A stretch of 64,000 bases of DNA. Origin: Dactylis glomerata (lineage: Eukaryota; Streptophyta; Magnoliopsida; Poales; Poaceae). The notes under the pieces are model-generated. The model made no database searches, was not told the origin of the DNA, and saw only the letters and a list, made by a program, of their open reading frames with translations. Below, one piece after another: positions 11,009 through 21,753 of this stretch; within the stretch, counting starts at the first letter, position 1, and every line of letters begins with the position of its first letter. A program made the position numbers and the translations under genes. The stretch spans positions 124,001 to 188,000 of the forward strand of contig QXEO01000144.1 in assembly GCA_007115705.1 (NCBI GenBank), read 5' to 3'.

Positions 11009-11964
11009 TGATACGTCTCAAACGTATCTATAATTTTTGATGCGCCATGCTTGTTTTTACAGCATTTGCCTACTGTTTCGTTACACTTCGTGGCACTTGT
11101 ATGCATTTTCCGGAACTAACCTATTAACAAGTTGCCACAGTGCCAGTTCCCTGTTTTCTGCTGTTTTTGTGTTTCAGAAGTGATACACAGGAAATATTCT
11201 CGGAATTGGATGAAACAAGTTCCTGAAGTCTTATTTTGTCCGGGAGCTTCCAGAGATCCGAAGAGAAGTAGGAGGGGGGCCACAGGGGCCCCACACACCA
11301 GGCCGGCGCGGCCAGGGACTGGGCCGCGCCAGCCAGGTGTGAGGCCACCTGGTTCCACCTCTGACATCGCCCCTTCACCTATAAAGACCCCCCGACGGGA
11401 AAAACCTAAGTACCCGATCAATTTTCCAGAACACATCGCGATCCGCCGCCGCCGTCGACCCGAAGATTTGGAGGGTCCAGAAGCTCTTCCCGGCACCCTG
11501 CCGGAGAGGGGAATCGCCACCGGAGGTCTTCTTCATCGCCATGCTTGCCTCCGGAGCGATGAGTGAGTAGTCTACCTTGGACTATGGGTCCATAGCAGTA
11601 GCTAGATGGTTGTCTTCTCCACCATGTGCTTCATGTTTAGATCTCATGAGCTGCCCTACATGATTGAGATCACCGTTATGTAATTCTACATGTTTGGTTT
11701 GTTGGTATCCGATGAATATTGGTGTTATGATTGAGTTGCTGTACTGAAATATATCTTATGTTATCTCTATGTTGTTTATGATCTTGCATGCTCTCCGTTG
11801 TTAGTAGCTATCTTGGCCGAGTAGTTGCTAGTGACTCCAAGAGGGGTATTTATGCTCGATAGTGGGTTCATGCCTCTATTTAACCTGGGGGAGTGACAGA
11901 AACCTCTAAGGTTGTAGATGTGCTGCTGCTACTCGGGAGAAAACAACTTTCATATGCTCAAGGG

Positions 11965-12201
11965 ATACCAAAGCCTCAGAATGTAGCAATGAATGCCGAA
12001 TCAGATGAAGAGGAGGCGAATGCCACAATGGATGGTCAGCTTCTCTCTAGTCTGGTTGGTGTTGTTTCTGAGGTGGACTTTGATGAAACCATGCCAGGCT
12101 CCTTATATGACCTGTGTGCATCTGGCCGTAAATCAAAGTCAACTTCTTTTCGGGCCTCCAAGAGGGGCAGAATTCCAAAATCTAAGATTGTGTCTCAATG
12201 A
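11965..12201 (+). pseudogene. LINE ORF1 C-terminal remnant
   Basis: The last 78 codons of ORF1 remain. They include an acidic stretch (about 11995-12020) and a basic Lys/Arg/Ser-rich C-terminus (about 12120-12195) suited to nucleic-acid binding. The N-terminal part, including any zinc knuckle, was lost by 5' truncation at insertion. The TGA stop (12199-12201) overlaps the ORF2 start codon. No upstream start codon belonging to the element survives, although the frame happens to be open from LTR sequence. Confidence 0.65.
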
Positions 12202-15200
12202 ATGGTATGTTCACGAATAGCAGAGGTCTTGGTGACTTGGCTAAACATTTACATATCGCTCATTGTATCAGAGATCATAACTTAGATTTTGTGGCTATTT
12301 CGGAAACTGGTAGACGGGACTTCTCTCAAAGTCTGCTTGATCGCCTATCCGGTGGTATAGATTTTGAGTGGACATCCCAGCCGCCCCGTGGTCGCTCGGG
12401 GGGCATTCTACTTGGAGTACGGACAGATACTACGGAGATTATGGCTCGTTCGGGTGGAGATTATCATATTAAACTCCATATCCGTAATAGAGTTGATAAT
12501 TTCATGTGGACTCTGGTTGCTGTTTATGGGGCTGCACAGGAAGAATATAAGGCTGACTTTCTTCGTGAACTGGTTAATCTGGCAAAGGATAATCCACACC
12601 CAATCTTAATTGGGGGTGATTTTAATTTGCTGAGGTTCCGTCATGAAAAAAGTAAAGGTCGGTTTGATGATCATTGGCCCTTTCTATTCAATGCTGTCAT
12701 TGACAGTTTGGATTTAAGAGAGGTGACAATGATTGGAAGACAATTCACCTGGGCGAATAGCCTTCCGGATCCTACTTACGAGAAGCTTGATAGAGTGTTA
12801 ATGGATGCCAACTGGGAATCTAAATTTCCTATGGTTTCTGTTCGCGCTCTTGATCGTATCGAGGGATTTTCGGATCATGCTCCTATTCTTTTGACTACTG
12901 GAACACATAAACCGTCTGGTAAATATCGATTCAAGTTTGAACTTGGATGGTTACAGCGGGATGGGTTTCATGACATGGTCAAAAAGGTATGGGACAGACC
13001 GGTTACTGCTATGTCTCCAATACAAAGGCGGAATTATAAAATACGTGCCTTACGTAGTCACCTTTGTGGTTGGGCACGTCATGTAACGGGTGTTCTTAAA
13101 AAAGAAAAGCTGAGGCTTTCTTCCATCATTGATGGTCTAGAAGCTTTAGCTGAGGTTGGACCACTTTCCGCGCAAGAGATTGAATTGAAAAATCAGTCTA
13201 ACGCAAAGATAGCTAGTCTACTCCTGGAGGAGGAGCTCAAATGGTACCAGCGCTCCAAGAGCCAGTTTATCCTTGAAGGAGATTCGAATACTCGCTACTT
13301 CCATAGTGTGGCCAATGGCAGACATAGGAAAAAGCGTATTCATACTCTTGTTCAGGATGAAGGTACGATTGAGGGGTTGGACAATCTCAAAAAGTTTATT
13401 ACTAGTTATTATAAGAATTTGTTTGGGGCCCCAGAAGAAGGTAACTTCTTTTTGGATGAGTCCCAAACAGATGATATACCCCAGGTTTCCGTTGAGGAAA
13501 ATAACTTTCTTACGGCTGAGTACTCTGAGGAGGAAGTAAGAAAGGCTATTTTCCAAATGGAACACAACAAAGCACCGGGTCCGGATGGTTTCCCAGCAGA
13601 GTTTTATCAAACTTTTTGGGACACTATCAAAGGTGACCTTCTAGAATTGTTTAGCTGTTTGCACGCTGGACAATTAAACTTGTTTCGTCTTAATTTTGGT
13701 GAGATTGTTTTGTTACCTAAGGTTAATGAGGCAGAAAGGATCCAGCAATACAGGCCAATCTGTCTTCTTAACGTTAGTTTCAAGATTTTCACGAAAGTGG
13801 CCACCTTAAGATTAAACACGGTTGCTGATCATGTAGTTCGTCCGTCTCAAACTGCTTTCATGCAAGGGAGGAATATCCTAGATGGAGTGGTAACTCTGCA
13901 TGAAGCAGTTCACGAACTACATTCTAAAAAGTTGAATGGGGTAATTCTTAAGTTAGACTTTGAAAAAGCTTATGATAAAGTTAAATGGTCTTTTCTCCAA
14001 CAAACACTCAGAATGAAAGGTTTTTCGAATGAGTGGCGTTGTTTGATCAATTCCTTCGTGTCAGGAGGTAGTGTTGCAATCAAAGTCAATGACGATGTCG
14101 GCAACTACTTCCAGACATTGAAAGGATTAAGGCAAGGGGATCCCTTATCGCCAATGCTATTTAATATCGTGGCGGATATGCTTGCCATTATGATCGAACG
14201 TGCAAAGAATGATGGTCTCATTGAAGGAATCATTCCTCATCTTGTTGATGGGGGCTTATCCATCCTTCAATATGCCGATGACACGATTCTTTTTATGGAA
14301 CATGACCTTGAGAAAGCACAAAATCTGAAACTTATACTTTCAGCTTTTGAGCAATTATCAGGCCTAAAAATTAACTTCCATAAAAGCGAGTTGTTTTGTT
14401 TCGGTGAGGCCCAGGACGAGGTCAATGCATACGCTGAATTATTTGGCTGTGGGCAAGGACAATTTCCTATGCGGTATTTGGGGATTCCGATTCATTATCG
14501 GAGACTAACAATTGCCGAATGGAAACTCGTCGAGGAAAGACTACAAAAATGCCTTAGTAGTTGGAAAGGGAAATTGTTGTCCCTGGGAGGAAGACTGATA
14601 CTCATTAATTCGGTACTATCCAATATGGTACTACATATGATTTCATTCTTTCTCTTGCCTAAAGGAGTCTTGCATAAACTGGATTATTACCGGTCTAGAT
14701 TCTTTTGGCAAGGGGACAACGAGAAAAAGAAATACAGATTGGCTAAATGGAGTGTCGTGTGCTCTCCTAAAGACCAGGGTGGGCTTGGTATTCAAGACCT
14801 TCAGGTCAAAAATACAGCCCTACTAGGGAAGTGGCTTTTTAAACTACTTACTGAGGAGGGGACATGGCAAACCATACTTAAGAGGAAATACATTGGTCAA
14901 AAAGCTTTATCACAGGTTCTTTGGAAACCAGGTGATTCACATTTTTGGGCTAGACTCATGGCAACAAAGAAGTTTTTCTTTGGTCTGGGTTCTTTTTCCA
15001 TTAAGGATGGTTCCGAGGTACGGTTCTGGGAAGATAAATGGCTTGGTAATGCCACTCTTCGGGAACAGTATCCGGCCTTATATAGCATTGTGCACCACAA
15101 AGGTGATACTATTGCTAAAGTTTTGGAGAATTCTCCACCTTCAGTGGCTTTTAGAAGGGATTTGTCTGGGCAACGACTTGTAGCTTGGAATGCCTTGCTA

Positions 15201-15881
15201 TTGCGTTTGGCAAACATCCAACTACAAGATGGGCATGATGAATTCCGTTGGAACCTACATGTAAATGGTCAGTTTTCAGTAGCTTCCATGTACAATGCTC
15301 TTATTTTACCAAACGTGCCAATCGATAAATCTAGTAATGATAAGCTTTGGAAGTTAAAAATTCCATTACGGATAAAGGTATTTGGATGGTACCTACGTAA
15401 AGGGGTTGTTTTAACGAAAGATAATCTTGCAAAGCGGAACTGGCATGGAAGTAAAAAGTGTGTTTTTTGTCATCAGGATGAAACAATTAAACACTTATTC
15501 ATCCGATGTCGTTTTGCTAGATCTATATGGTCAGTCATCCAAGTAGCTTCAACCTTGTCTCCACCATGCAGTATTACCAATATATTTGGGAATTGGCTTA
15601 ATGGAATCGACAATAGGTTTAAAAAGCATATTAGGGTGGGAGCGATTACCTTTATTTGGTCGCTATGGCTATGTAGAAATGATAAAGTGTTTAACGATAA
15701 AAACTCTTCCATTTTGCAGGTTATCTACAGAGCTACTGGTACACTCCGTTTGTGGTCTTTGCTGCATCGTCCGCAGGATCGCGACCTTTATACGGAGGTC
15801 TGTGCACGACTGGAAGCTACGGCGAGGGATACTTTTTCCCAACATGGCTGGCCGCATAGCTTACGGATTACTGCTTCTTGA
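12198..15881 (+). CDS. LINE ORF2: AP-type endonuclease and reverse transcriptase, intact (1227 aa)
   Basis: It drives target-primed reverse transcription: the endonuclease nicks DNA and the RT copies LINE RNA there. Residues 1-240 form the exonuclease-endonuclease-phosphatase domain, with the ISET glutamate, the YG motif, GGDFN, the LDR segment and SDHAP. The RT domain (about 440-760) has the APGPDGF finger motif, FEKAYDKV, GLRQGDPLSP and the catalytic YADD (about 14272-14283). The C-terminus (about 1050-1140) carries the plant zf-RVT motif (CVFCHQDE...HLFIRC). The usual length for plant L1 ORF2 is 1200-1350 aa, and no stop or frameshift is seen. Its ATG overlaps the ORF1 stop as ATGA. Catalytic competence is likely, but the copy lacks ORF1 and its 5' promoter and so cannot move alone. 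Confidence 0.93.
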   Translation: MNGMFTNSRGLGDLAKHLHIAHCIRDHNLDFVAISETGRRDFSQSLLDRLSGGIDFEWTSQPPRGRSGGILLGVRTDTTEIMARSGGDYHIKLHIRNRVDNFMWTLVAVYGAAQEEYKADFLRELVNLAKDNPHPILIGGDFNLLRFRHEKSKGRFDDHWPFLFNAVIDSLDLREVTMIGRQFTWANSLPDPTYEKLDRVLMDANWESKFPMVSVRALDRIEGFSDHAPILLTTGTHKPSGKYRFKFELGWLQRDGFHDMVKKVWDRPVTAMSPIQRRNYKIRALRSHLCGWARHVTGVLKKEKLRLSSIIDGLEALAEVGPLSAQEIELKNQSNAKIASLLLEEELKWYQRSKSQFILEGDSNTRYFHSVANGRHRKKRIHTLVQDEGTIEGLDNLKKFITSYYKNLFGAPEEGNFFLDESQTDDIPQVSVEENNFLTAEYSEEEVRKAIFQMEHNKAPGPDGFPAEFYQTFWDTIKGDLLELFSCLHAGQLNLFRLNFGEIVLLPKVNEAERIQQYRPICLLNVSFKIFTKVATLRLNTVADHVVRPSQTAFMQGRNILDGVVTLHEAVHELHSKKLNGVILKLDFEKAYDKVKWSFLQQTLRMKGFSNEWRCLINSFVSGGSVAIKVNDDVGNYFQTLKGLRQGDPLSPMLFNIVADMLAIMIERAKNDGLIEGIIPHLVDGGLSILQYADDTILFMEHDLEKAQNLKLILSAFEQLSGLKINFHKSELFCFGEAQDEVNAYAELFGCGQGQFPMRYLGIPIHYRRLTIAEWKLVEERLQKCLSSWKGKLLSLGGRLILINSVLSNMVLHMISFFLLPKGVLHKLDYYRSRFFWQGDNEKKKYRLAKWSVVCSPKDQGGLGIQDLQVKNTALLGKWLFKLLTEEGTWQTILKRKYIGQKALSQVLWKPGDSHFWARLMATKKFFFGLGSFSIKDGSEVRFWEDKWLGNATLREQYPALYSIVHHKGDTIAKVLENSPPSVAFRRDLSGQRLVAWNALLLRLANIQLQDGHDEFRWNLHVNGQFSVASMYNALILPNVPIDKSSNDKLWKLKIPLRIKVFGWYLRKGVVLTKDNLAKRNWHGSKKCVFCHQDETIKHLFIRCRFARSIWSVIQVASTLSPPCSITNIFGNWLNGIDNRFKKHIRVGAITFIWSLWLCRNDKVFNDKNSSILQVIYRATGTLRLWSLLHRPQDRDLYTEVCARLEATARDTFSQHGWPHSLRITAS

Positions 15882-16757
15882 TAGGCGTTATTACAATTGC
15901 TCATCATGATATGTAATTTTGCCTGTGTACTTTTTGATACATCTTGGATGTGGGCTGTGTGCATCGTTGTTATGCAGAGGCCGGGTGTAAGCTTAATAAC
16001 TATTAAGTAATAAAGCGCTCTTTTTCGAAAAAAAATATGCTCAAGGGCATATGCTTTGTTTACATTACACACTTTGCTTAATGCAATTATCTGTTGTTCG
16101 CAACTTAATACTTGTGGAGTTCTCGGATTGATTCGCCACAAGTGGATTATTAGTCATAGATGCAGTTGGATGGCGGTCTATGTATTTTGTTGTAATGCCC
16201 AGAGTAAATCTCATAGTGATCTTCTTGACATATCACGTTATCTTTATTCTATCAATTGCCCAACTGTAATTTGTTTACCCAGCATGTGTTATTTATCTTA
16301 TGGAGAGACACCACTAGGGAACTGTGGACCCCGGTCCTATTTCCATCATATTGCTATCACCTGTTTACTTTACTCGCACTATTTACTTTACTCACATACT
16401 ATTATCACTTTCCACTCGATACGCTTATAACCTTTGTTTCAAGCAAACCGGTGAGATTGACAACCTCATCGCAAGTTGGGAACAAAGTACTTGGTTGTGT
16501 GCGTGCAGGTTCCGCGTTGCAGCTAGCAAGCAAAGCTTGGATGAGGCGCCATATATAAATTGTCCGAAGCTGTCACAAACTAGCAAGCATCACCTTCAGT
16601 CGCATTGTCTGCTTTTCTCCTGATCGATAAACCTTGGTTTCTTAACTGAGGGAAAACTAGCTGCTATACTCATCATACCTTCCTCTTGGGGTTCCCAACT
16701 GGCTGGTCATTCACCACGCACAAGGAATCTTCTGGTGTCGTCAACCAGGCACCAGCA

Positions 16758-17123
16758 ACCATCTTAACGAGGTCAACTATGGAAGCAGAACTCGCAGCAT
16801 TAGACACAGCCACTGTTGAAGCAGAGTGGCTTCGAGAGCTCTCGATGGACTTGCATGTGGTTGAAAAACCGATACTCGCAATTCCTATGAACTGTGATAA
16901 TCAAACTGTGATCATCAAAGTAAACAGTTCTAAGGACAATATGAAGTCATCAAGACATGTGAAGAGGAGACTGAAATATGTCAGGAAAATGAGAAACTCC
17001 GGAGTTATTGCGTTAGATTATATCCAAACATCTAAAAATCTGGCAGATCCCTTCACAAAGGGTCTATCACGCAATGTGATAGATAATGCATCGAGGGAGA
17101 TGGGTTTGAGACCCACACTTTGA
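16758..17123 (+). pseudogene. C-terminal RNase H part of copia A pol
   Basis: It resumes the copia frame after X1 (ILTRSTMEAELAALDTA) with the A-E-A RNase H region, the LCDN-like block as MNCDNQTV, SSRHVKRR and LADPFTKGLSR, ending at TGA 17121-17123. It joins in frame to 5641 once X1 and one ACCAT are removed. The homologous part of B has a stop at 32099 where A still has Gln. Confidence 0.88.
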
Positions 17124-17685
17124 GTTGTCCATGGTGGTAACCCACTCTATGTGATCGGAGATTCCGTGAATTAGAGTTGGGAGACAAGCTGTTGGTTAGC
17201 TGAGAGGAGAGTATCCTTACATTATACTACCACTCCATATAGATGCAATACTCTCCTATTCTGCATGGCAGGTTGATATTTATCTTAATGTGTTCTAAGT
17301 GGCTTGTTTATAGCAAAGATGTTGCCCTGCAGAACATCTTTTGAAGAACACACCTATATGAGTCGGACTGTCAAACGTCGCAGTCTATGGGAGTTGGGTG
17401 CTCTCTAATAAACTCATGAAAGGCCATGGAGTATGACGCATAAACTTCAAACCGCGCGGAAACCTTGTGGCAGCCTAGTATCGGTCTAGGCTTTGTGTGA
17501 AACTAGTGTGCACCAAACTTGTAGTTCAAGGCATAGTCCACTATTCAAGTTGCAATCTAGTGTAGCATAAAGTTTTGAGTGGAAGTTCAACTTAACAGTC
17601 TCCACCTCGCACCGGTATATAAACAATGTTCTGGAATTATTTGATGTGATGTGATGAGATGTGCCAATGAGACTCTGTGGGGGAT
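17124..17685 (+). other. Copia A 3' untranslated region and polypurine tract
   Basis: It is non-coding and homologous to 32198-32759 of element B. It ends in TGTGGGGGAT, the polypurine tract, immediately before the 3' LTR. Confidence 0.8.
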
Positions 17686-18681
17686 TGTTGGAATTTGGTT
17701 GTGGGCTTTAGCCCATAGCCCAATACAAATTCTAAAATTCTCTTGGCCCATTCATGCCTAGCAGGGGATGGCACCAAAGTTTAGTCCCACCTTGCTAGTT
17801 TGAGGGGAGTTGCACCAATATATATAGTGGGGTGTTCTACTACCTCCTAAAGTGAGAGAAGAGGAGAGACTTACACGCGCGCTCCTCCTCCTCCGCCGTC
17901 CACCTCGCCACGCCTCACCTCGCCTCGTCACGACGCGCGTGCGTGCGCCGCGGTTTGTAGAATTGTGCCTCGGTGCCGAGCTTACTTATCTTTTTGCTAT
18001 TCGGGAAAATTACTGCGCGGGTTATTTCTCTATCAGCCGTTTCCGGTTTTTCCGGATCGTGGGCTGTTACTAACTCGGATGTGGGCTGCGCCCCACATCT
18101 TACCCGACCGGCGCTATATAAGTAGGCTTAGGCACAAACCCTAATCACGCTGTATCACATCCCGTCTCTTGCTCCAGAGCCTTGCGTCGCCGCTACACCT
18201 TCTCCATTCCCTCTTCCGGCGTGCACCGGACGACGGGACAGTAGGCCTCCGGAACCCCGCCTCTTCTGAACCTGTACGGGTGTGGGGCGATCAGGTTTTT
18301 GGGGAGCGCTTCTGCGTGACTACTGATGGCATCACGTCGACTGACAACTCCTTCCCCGACGAGGACTTCTTCCCGGACATTAGTGCCCTCTACATCGACG
18401 ACATGGCCGACGATGCTGGTGCCAACGCGAACGCCAACGCGAACGCGAACGCGAATCCTCCTGCAGCACCGTATGCAATCCGCTCCTACCTATTTCAGTT
18501 TCTGTTATAGTTTCTTATACTAGCGTTTGGAGTAGATGTGATCTGTTTATCTATGTTAGATGTGATCTGTTCATCTATTCTGCTAGTATGCATGATTAGG
18601 TTAATTCCTGCAATTATCATCATGCTTTATTATTGGTTATTTCGAATTAAATCTTATGCTAAATTGCTTATATTTTCAACA
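17686..18681 (+). repeat. 3' LTR of copia A
   Basis: 996 bp, with the same TGTTG/CAACA termini. Like the A 5' LTR it has two copies of the 24-bp unit (18535, 18559), whereas both B LTRs have three. Confidence 0.92.
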
Positions 18682-18688
18682 ATTGTTG
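18677..18688. other. LTR-LTR palindromic junction between copia A and B
   Basis: CAACAATTGTTG is a perfect 12-bp palindrome formed by the A 3' LTR end (CAACA), two bases AT (18682-18683), and the B 5' LTR start (TGTTG). AT is also what follows each 5' LTR and what precedes each 3' LTR, so the two bases look like unprocessed cDNA ends. Confidence 0.85.
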
Positions 18689-19706
18689 GAATTTGGTTGT
18701 GGGCTTTAGCCCATAGCCCAATACAAATTCTGAAATTCTCTTGGCCCATTCATGCCTAGCAGGGGATGGCACCAAAGTTTAGTCCCACCTTGCTAGTTTG
18801 AGGGGAGTTGCACCAATATATATAGTGGAGTGTTCTACTACCTCCTAAAGTGAGAGAAGAGGAGAGACTTACACGCGCGCTCCTCCTCCTCCGCCACCCG
18901 CCTCGCCACGCCTCGCCTCGTCACGACGCGCGCGCACGCCGCGGTTTGTGGAATTGTGCCTTGGTGCCGAGCTTACTTATCATTTTGCTGTTCGGGAAAA
19001 TTACTGCGCGAGTTATTTCTCTATCAGCCGTTTCCGGTTTTTCTGGATCGTGGGCTGTTACTAACTCGGATGTGGGCTGTGCCCCACGTCTTACCCGACC
19101 AGCGCTATATAAGTAGGCTTAGGCGCAAACCCTAATCACACCGTATCACATCCCGTCTCTCGCTCCAGAGCCTTGCGTCGCCGCTACACCTTCTCCATCC
19201 CCTCTTTCGGCGTGCACCGGACGACGGGACAGTAGGCCTCCGGAACCCCGCCTCTTGTGAACCTATACGAGTGAGGGGCGATCAGGTTTTTGGGGAGCGC
19301 TTCTGCGCGACTACTGACGACATCACGTCGACTCCTTCCCCGATGAGGACTTCTTCCCGGATATCAGCGCCCTCTACATCGACGACATGGCCGACGATGC
19401 TGGTGCCAACGCGAATGCCAACGCCAACGCGAACGCGAATCTGAACGCAAACGCGAATCCTCCTGCATCACCGTATGCAATCCGCTTCTACCTATTTCAG
19501 TTTCTGTTACAGTTTCTTGTACTAGCGTTTGGAGTAGATGTGATCTGTTTATCTATGTTAGATGTGATCTGTTTATCTGTGTTAGATGTGATCTGTTCGT
19601 CTATTCTCTAGTATGCATGATTAGGTTAATTCCTGCAATTATCATCATGCTTTATTATTGGTTATTTTGAATTAAATCTTATGCTAAATTGCTTATATTT
19701 TCAACA
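18684..19706 (+). repeat. 5' LTR of copia B
   Basis: 1023 bp, with TGTTGGAATTTGG start and CAACA end. Three copies of the 24-bp unit start at 19537, 19561 and 19585. The TATA box TATATAAG is near 19106-19113. Confidence 0.92.
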
Positions 19707-20089
19707 ATCCAAAAACCTGATTATAGGCAATTGAGTCCAACTGGTTTGGCCGCGGCTACCAGGCGCATCCCTTTGATGGTGTCCATTATAAGAGATGGCG
19801 CACGAGAGCAGTTCTATGGTTGAAAAACCTAGGCTGCTATAGCGCCAGCCTTGGCAGACCTAAGGGAGATCTTTCTCCTGCTCAGGAGGAAGCTTTTCAG
19901 AAAGTCGACACCATGTTTATGGGGGCTTTGTTCAACATTCTTGGTGACAACATTGTTGACACCTATATGTCATTTGATAATGGCAAGGATGCATGGGATG
20001 CGCTGGAAGCCAAGTTTGGTGTTAATGACGCTGGCACTGAGCTGTATATCATGGAGCAATTCTATGATTATCAGATGACTGATGACCGT
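19707..20089 (+). pseudogene. Copia B gag N-terminal part
   Basis: It aligns to 2016-2402 of element A. The ATG equivalent to 2034 reads AGG here, and a 1-bp deletion near 19765 shifts the frame before the PFDGVHYKRW segment. The remaining frame runs to the ACCGT (20085-20089) where Y1 inserted. It continues at 28595. Confidence 0.9.
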
Positions 20090-21753
20090 TGATTGCTGGT
20101 TGATGGCGCCAGAAAAGAGTTGGTGCCTAGTTGAATGACCAGCCCGTTGGGAACCCCAAGAGGAAGGTGTGATGAATACAGCAGCAAGATTTTTCCTCAG
20201 TTAAGAAACCAAGGTTTGTCGATCAGGAGAGGAGAGACAAACGACTGAAGGTGATGCTTGCAAGCTTCGCGACAGCTTCAGACAATTTATATGGCGCCTC
20301 ATCCAAGCTTTGCTTTGTGAGCAGCAACGTGGAACCTGCACACACATAACCAAATACTTTGTTCCCAACTTGCGATGAGGTTGTCAATCTCATCAGTTTG
20401 CTTGAAACAAAGGGTATGAGCGTATCGAGTGGAAAACAGTGAAAGTATGCGAGTAAAGTAAACAGTGCGAGTAAAGTAAACAGGTGATAGCAATATGATG
20501 GAAATAGGACCAGGGTCCACAGTTCACTAGTGGTGTCTCTCCATAAGATAAATAACACATGCTGGGTAAACAAATTACAGTTGGGCAATTGATAGAATAA
20601 AGATAAACGTGATATGTCAAGAAGATCACTATGCGATTTACTCTGGGCATTACAACAAAATACATAGACTGCCATCCAACTGCATCTATGACTAATAATC
20701 CACTCACGGGGATATCGTCTGAACACCCCATGAGTATTAAGTTGCAAACAACAGATAATTGCATTAAGCAAAGTGTGTAATGTAAACAAAGCATATGCCC
20801 TTGAGCATATGAATGTTGTTTTCTCCCTAGTAGCAACAGCACATCTACAACCTTAGAGGTTTCTGTCACTCCCCCAGGTTAAATAGAGGCATGAACCCAC
20901 TATCGAGCATAAATACCCCCTCTTGGAGTCACTAGCAACTACTCGACCAAGATAGCTACTAACAACGGAGAGCATGCAAGATCATAAACAACATAGAGAT
21001 AACATAAGATATATTTCAGTATAGCAACTCAATCATAACACCAATATTCATCGGATCCCAACAAACCAAACATGTAGAATTACATAACGGTGATCTCAAT
21101 CATGTAGGGCAGCTCATGAGATCTAAACATGAAGCACATGGTGGAGGAGACAACCATCTAGCTACTGCTATGGACCCATAGTCCAAGGTAGACTACTCAC
21201 TCATCGCTCCGGAGGCAAGCATGGCGATGAAGAAGACCTCCGGTGGCGATTCCCCTCTCCAGCAGGATGCCGGGAAGAGCTTCTGGACCCTCCCAATCTC
21301 GGGTCGATGATGGCGGCGGATCGTGATGTGTTTCTGGAAAATTGATCGGGTCTTAGGTTTTTCCCGTCGGGGGGTCTTTATAGGCGAAGGGGCATCGTCA
21401 GAAGTGGACCGAGGCATCCTCACACATAGGGGGCACGACCAGGGGCTAGGCCGCGCCACCCTGGTGTGAGGGTGGCCTGTGGCCCCTCTCCGTCTCCTCT
21501 TCGGATCTCTGGAAGCTTCTGGGAAAAATAAGACTTCAGGAACTTGTTTCGTCCAATTCCGAGAATATTTCCTGTGTAGCTTTTCTGAAACACAAAAACA
21601 ACAGAAAACAGGGAACTGGCACTATGGCGACTTTTTAATAGGTTAGTTCCAGAAAATGCATAAAAGTGCCACGAAGTGTAACAAAATATTAGGCAAATGG
21701 TGTAAAAACAAGCATGGAGCATCAAAAATTATAGATACGTTGGAGACGTATCA
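20090..21753 (-). repeat. 3' LTR of Y1
   Basis: It ends at GACGTATCA (the reverse complement of the LTR start) next to the polypurine tract. It shares with the Y2 3' LTR several variants that both 5' LTRs lack, for example CCTGTGGCC near 21478 and 38389. Confidence 0.92.

Larger units (their letters stand above)
11965..16034 (+). mobile_element. L1-type LINE inserted in the X1 3' LTR
   Basis: The 13-bp target duplication ATATGCTCAAGGG lies at 11952-11964 and 16035-16047; its first A could also belong to the tail. The element is 5'-truncated inside ORF1, has a complete ORF2, a 3' UTR of about 150 bp and an A-rich end after TTTTTCG. The intact 1227-codon ORF2 and perfect duplication indicate a fairly recent insertion, younger than X1. 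Confidence 0.93.
5642..16757 (+). mobile_element. X1: non-autonomous LTR retrotransposon nested in copia A
   Basis: The element is bounded by the 5-bp target duplication ACCAT (5637-5641 and 16758-16762) inside the copia RNase H codons, which resume in frame afterwards. The LTRs are 1666 bp each once the LINE in the 3' LTR is removed. The primer site matches tRNA-Asp, and a polypurine tract precedes the 3' LTR. The 3.7-kb interior encodes one unrecognised 194-aa protein and no gag, RT or integrase. It is a LARD-like gypsy-type derivative that shares LTR and flanking non-coding modules with Y1/Y2. Confidence 0.92.
11009..16757 (+). repeat. 3' LTR of X1, split by a LINE
   Basis: The LTR parts are 11009-11964 (956 bp) and 16048-16757 (710 bp). 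Together they make 1666 bp, exactly the 5' LTR length, with the 4.07-kb LINE and one target duplication between them. Scattered substitutions distinguish it from the 5' LTR, so X1 is not very recent. Confidence 0.93.
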
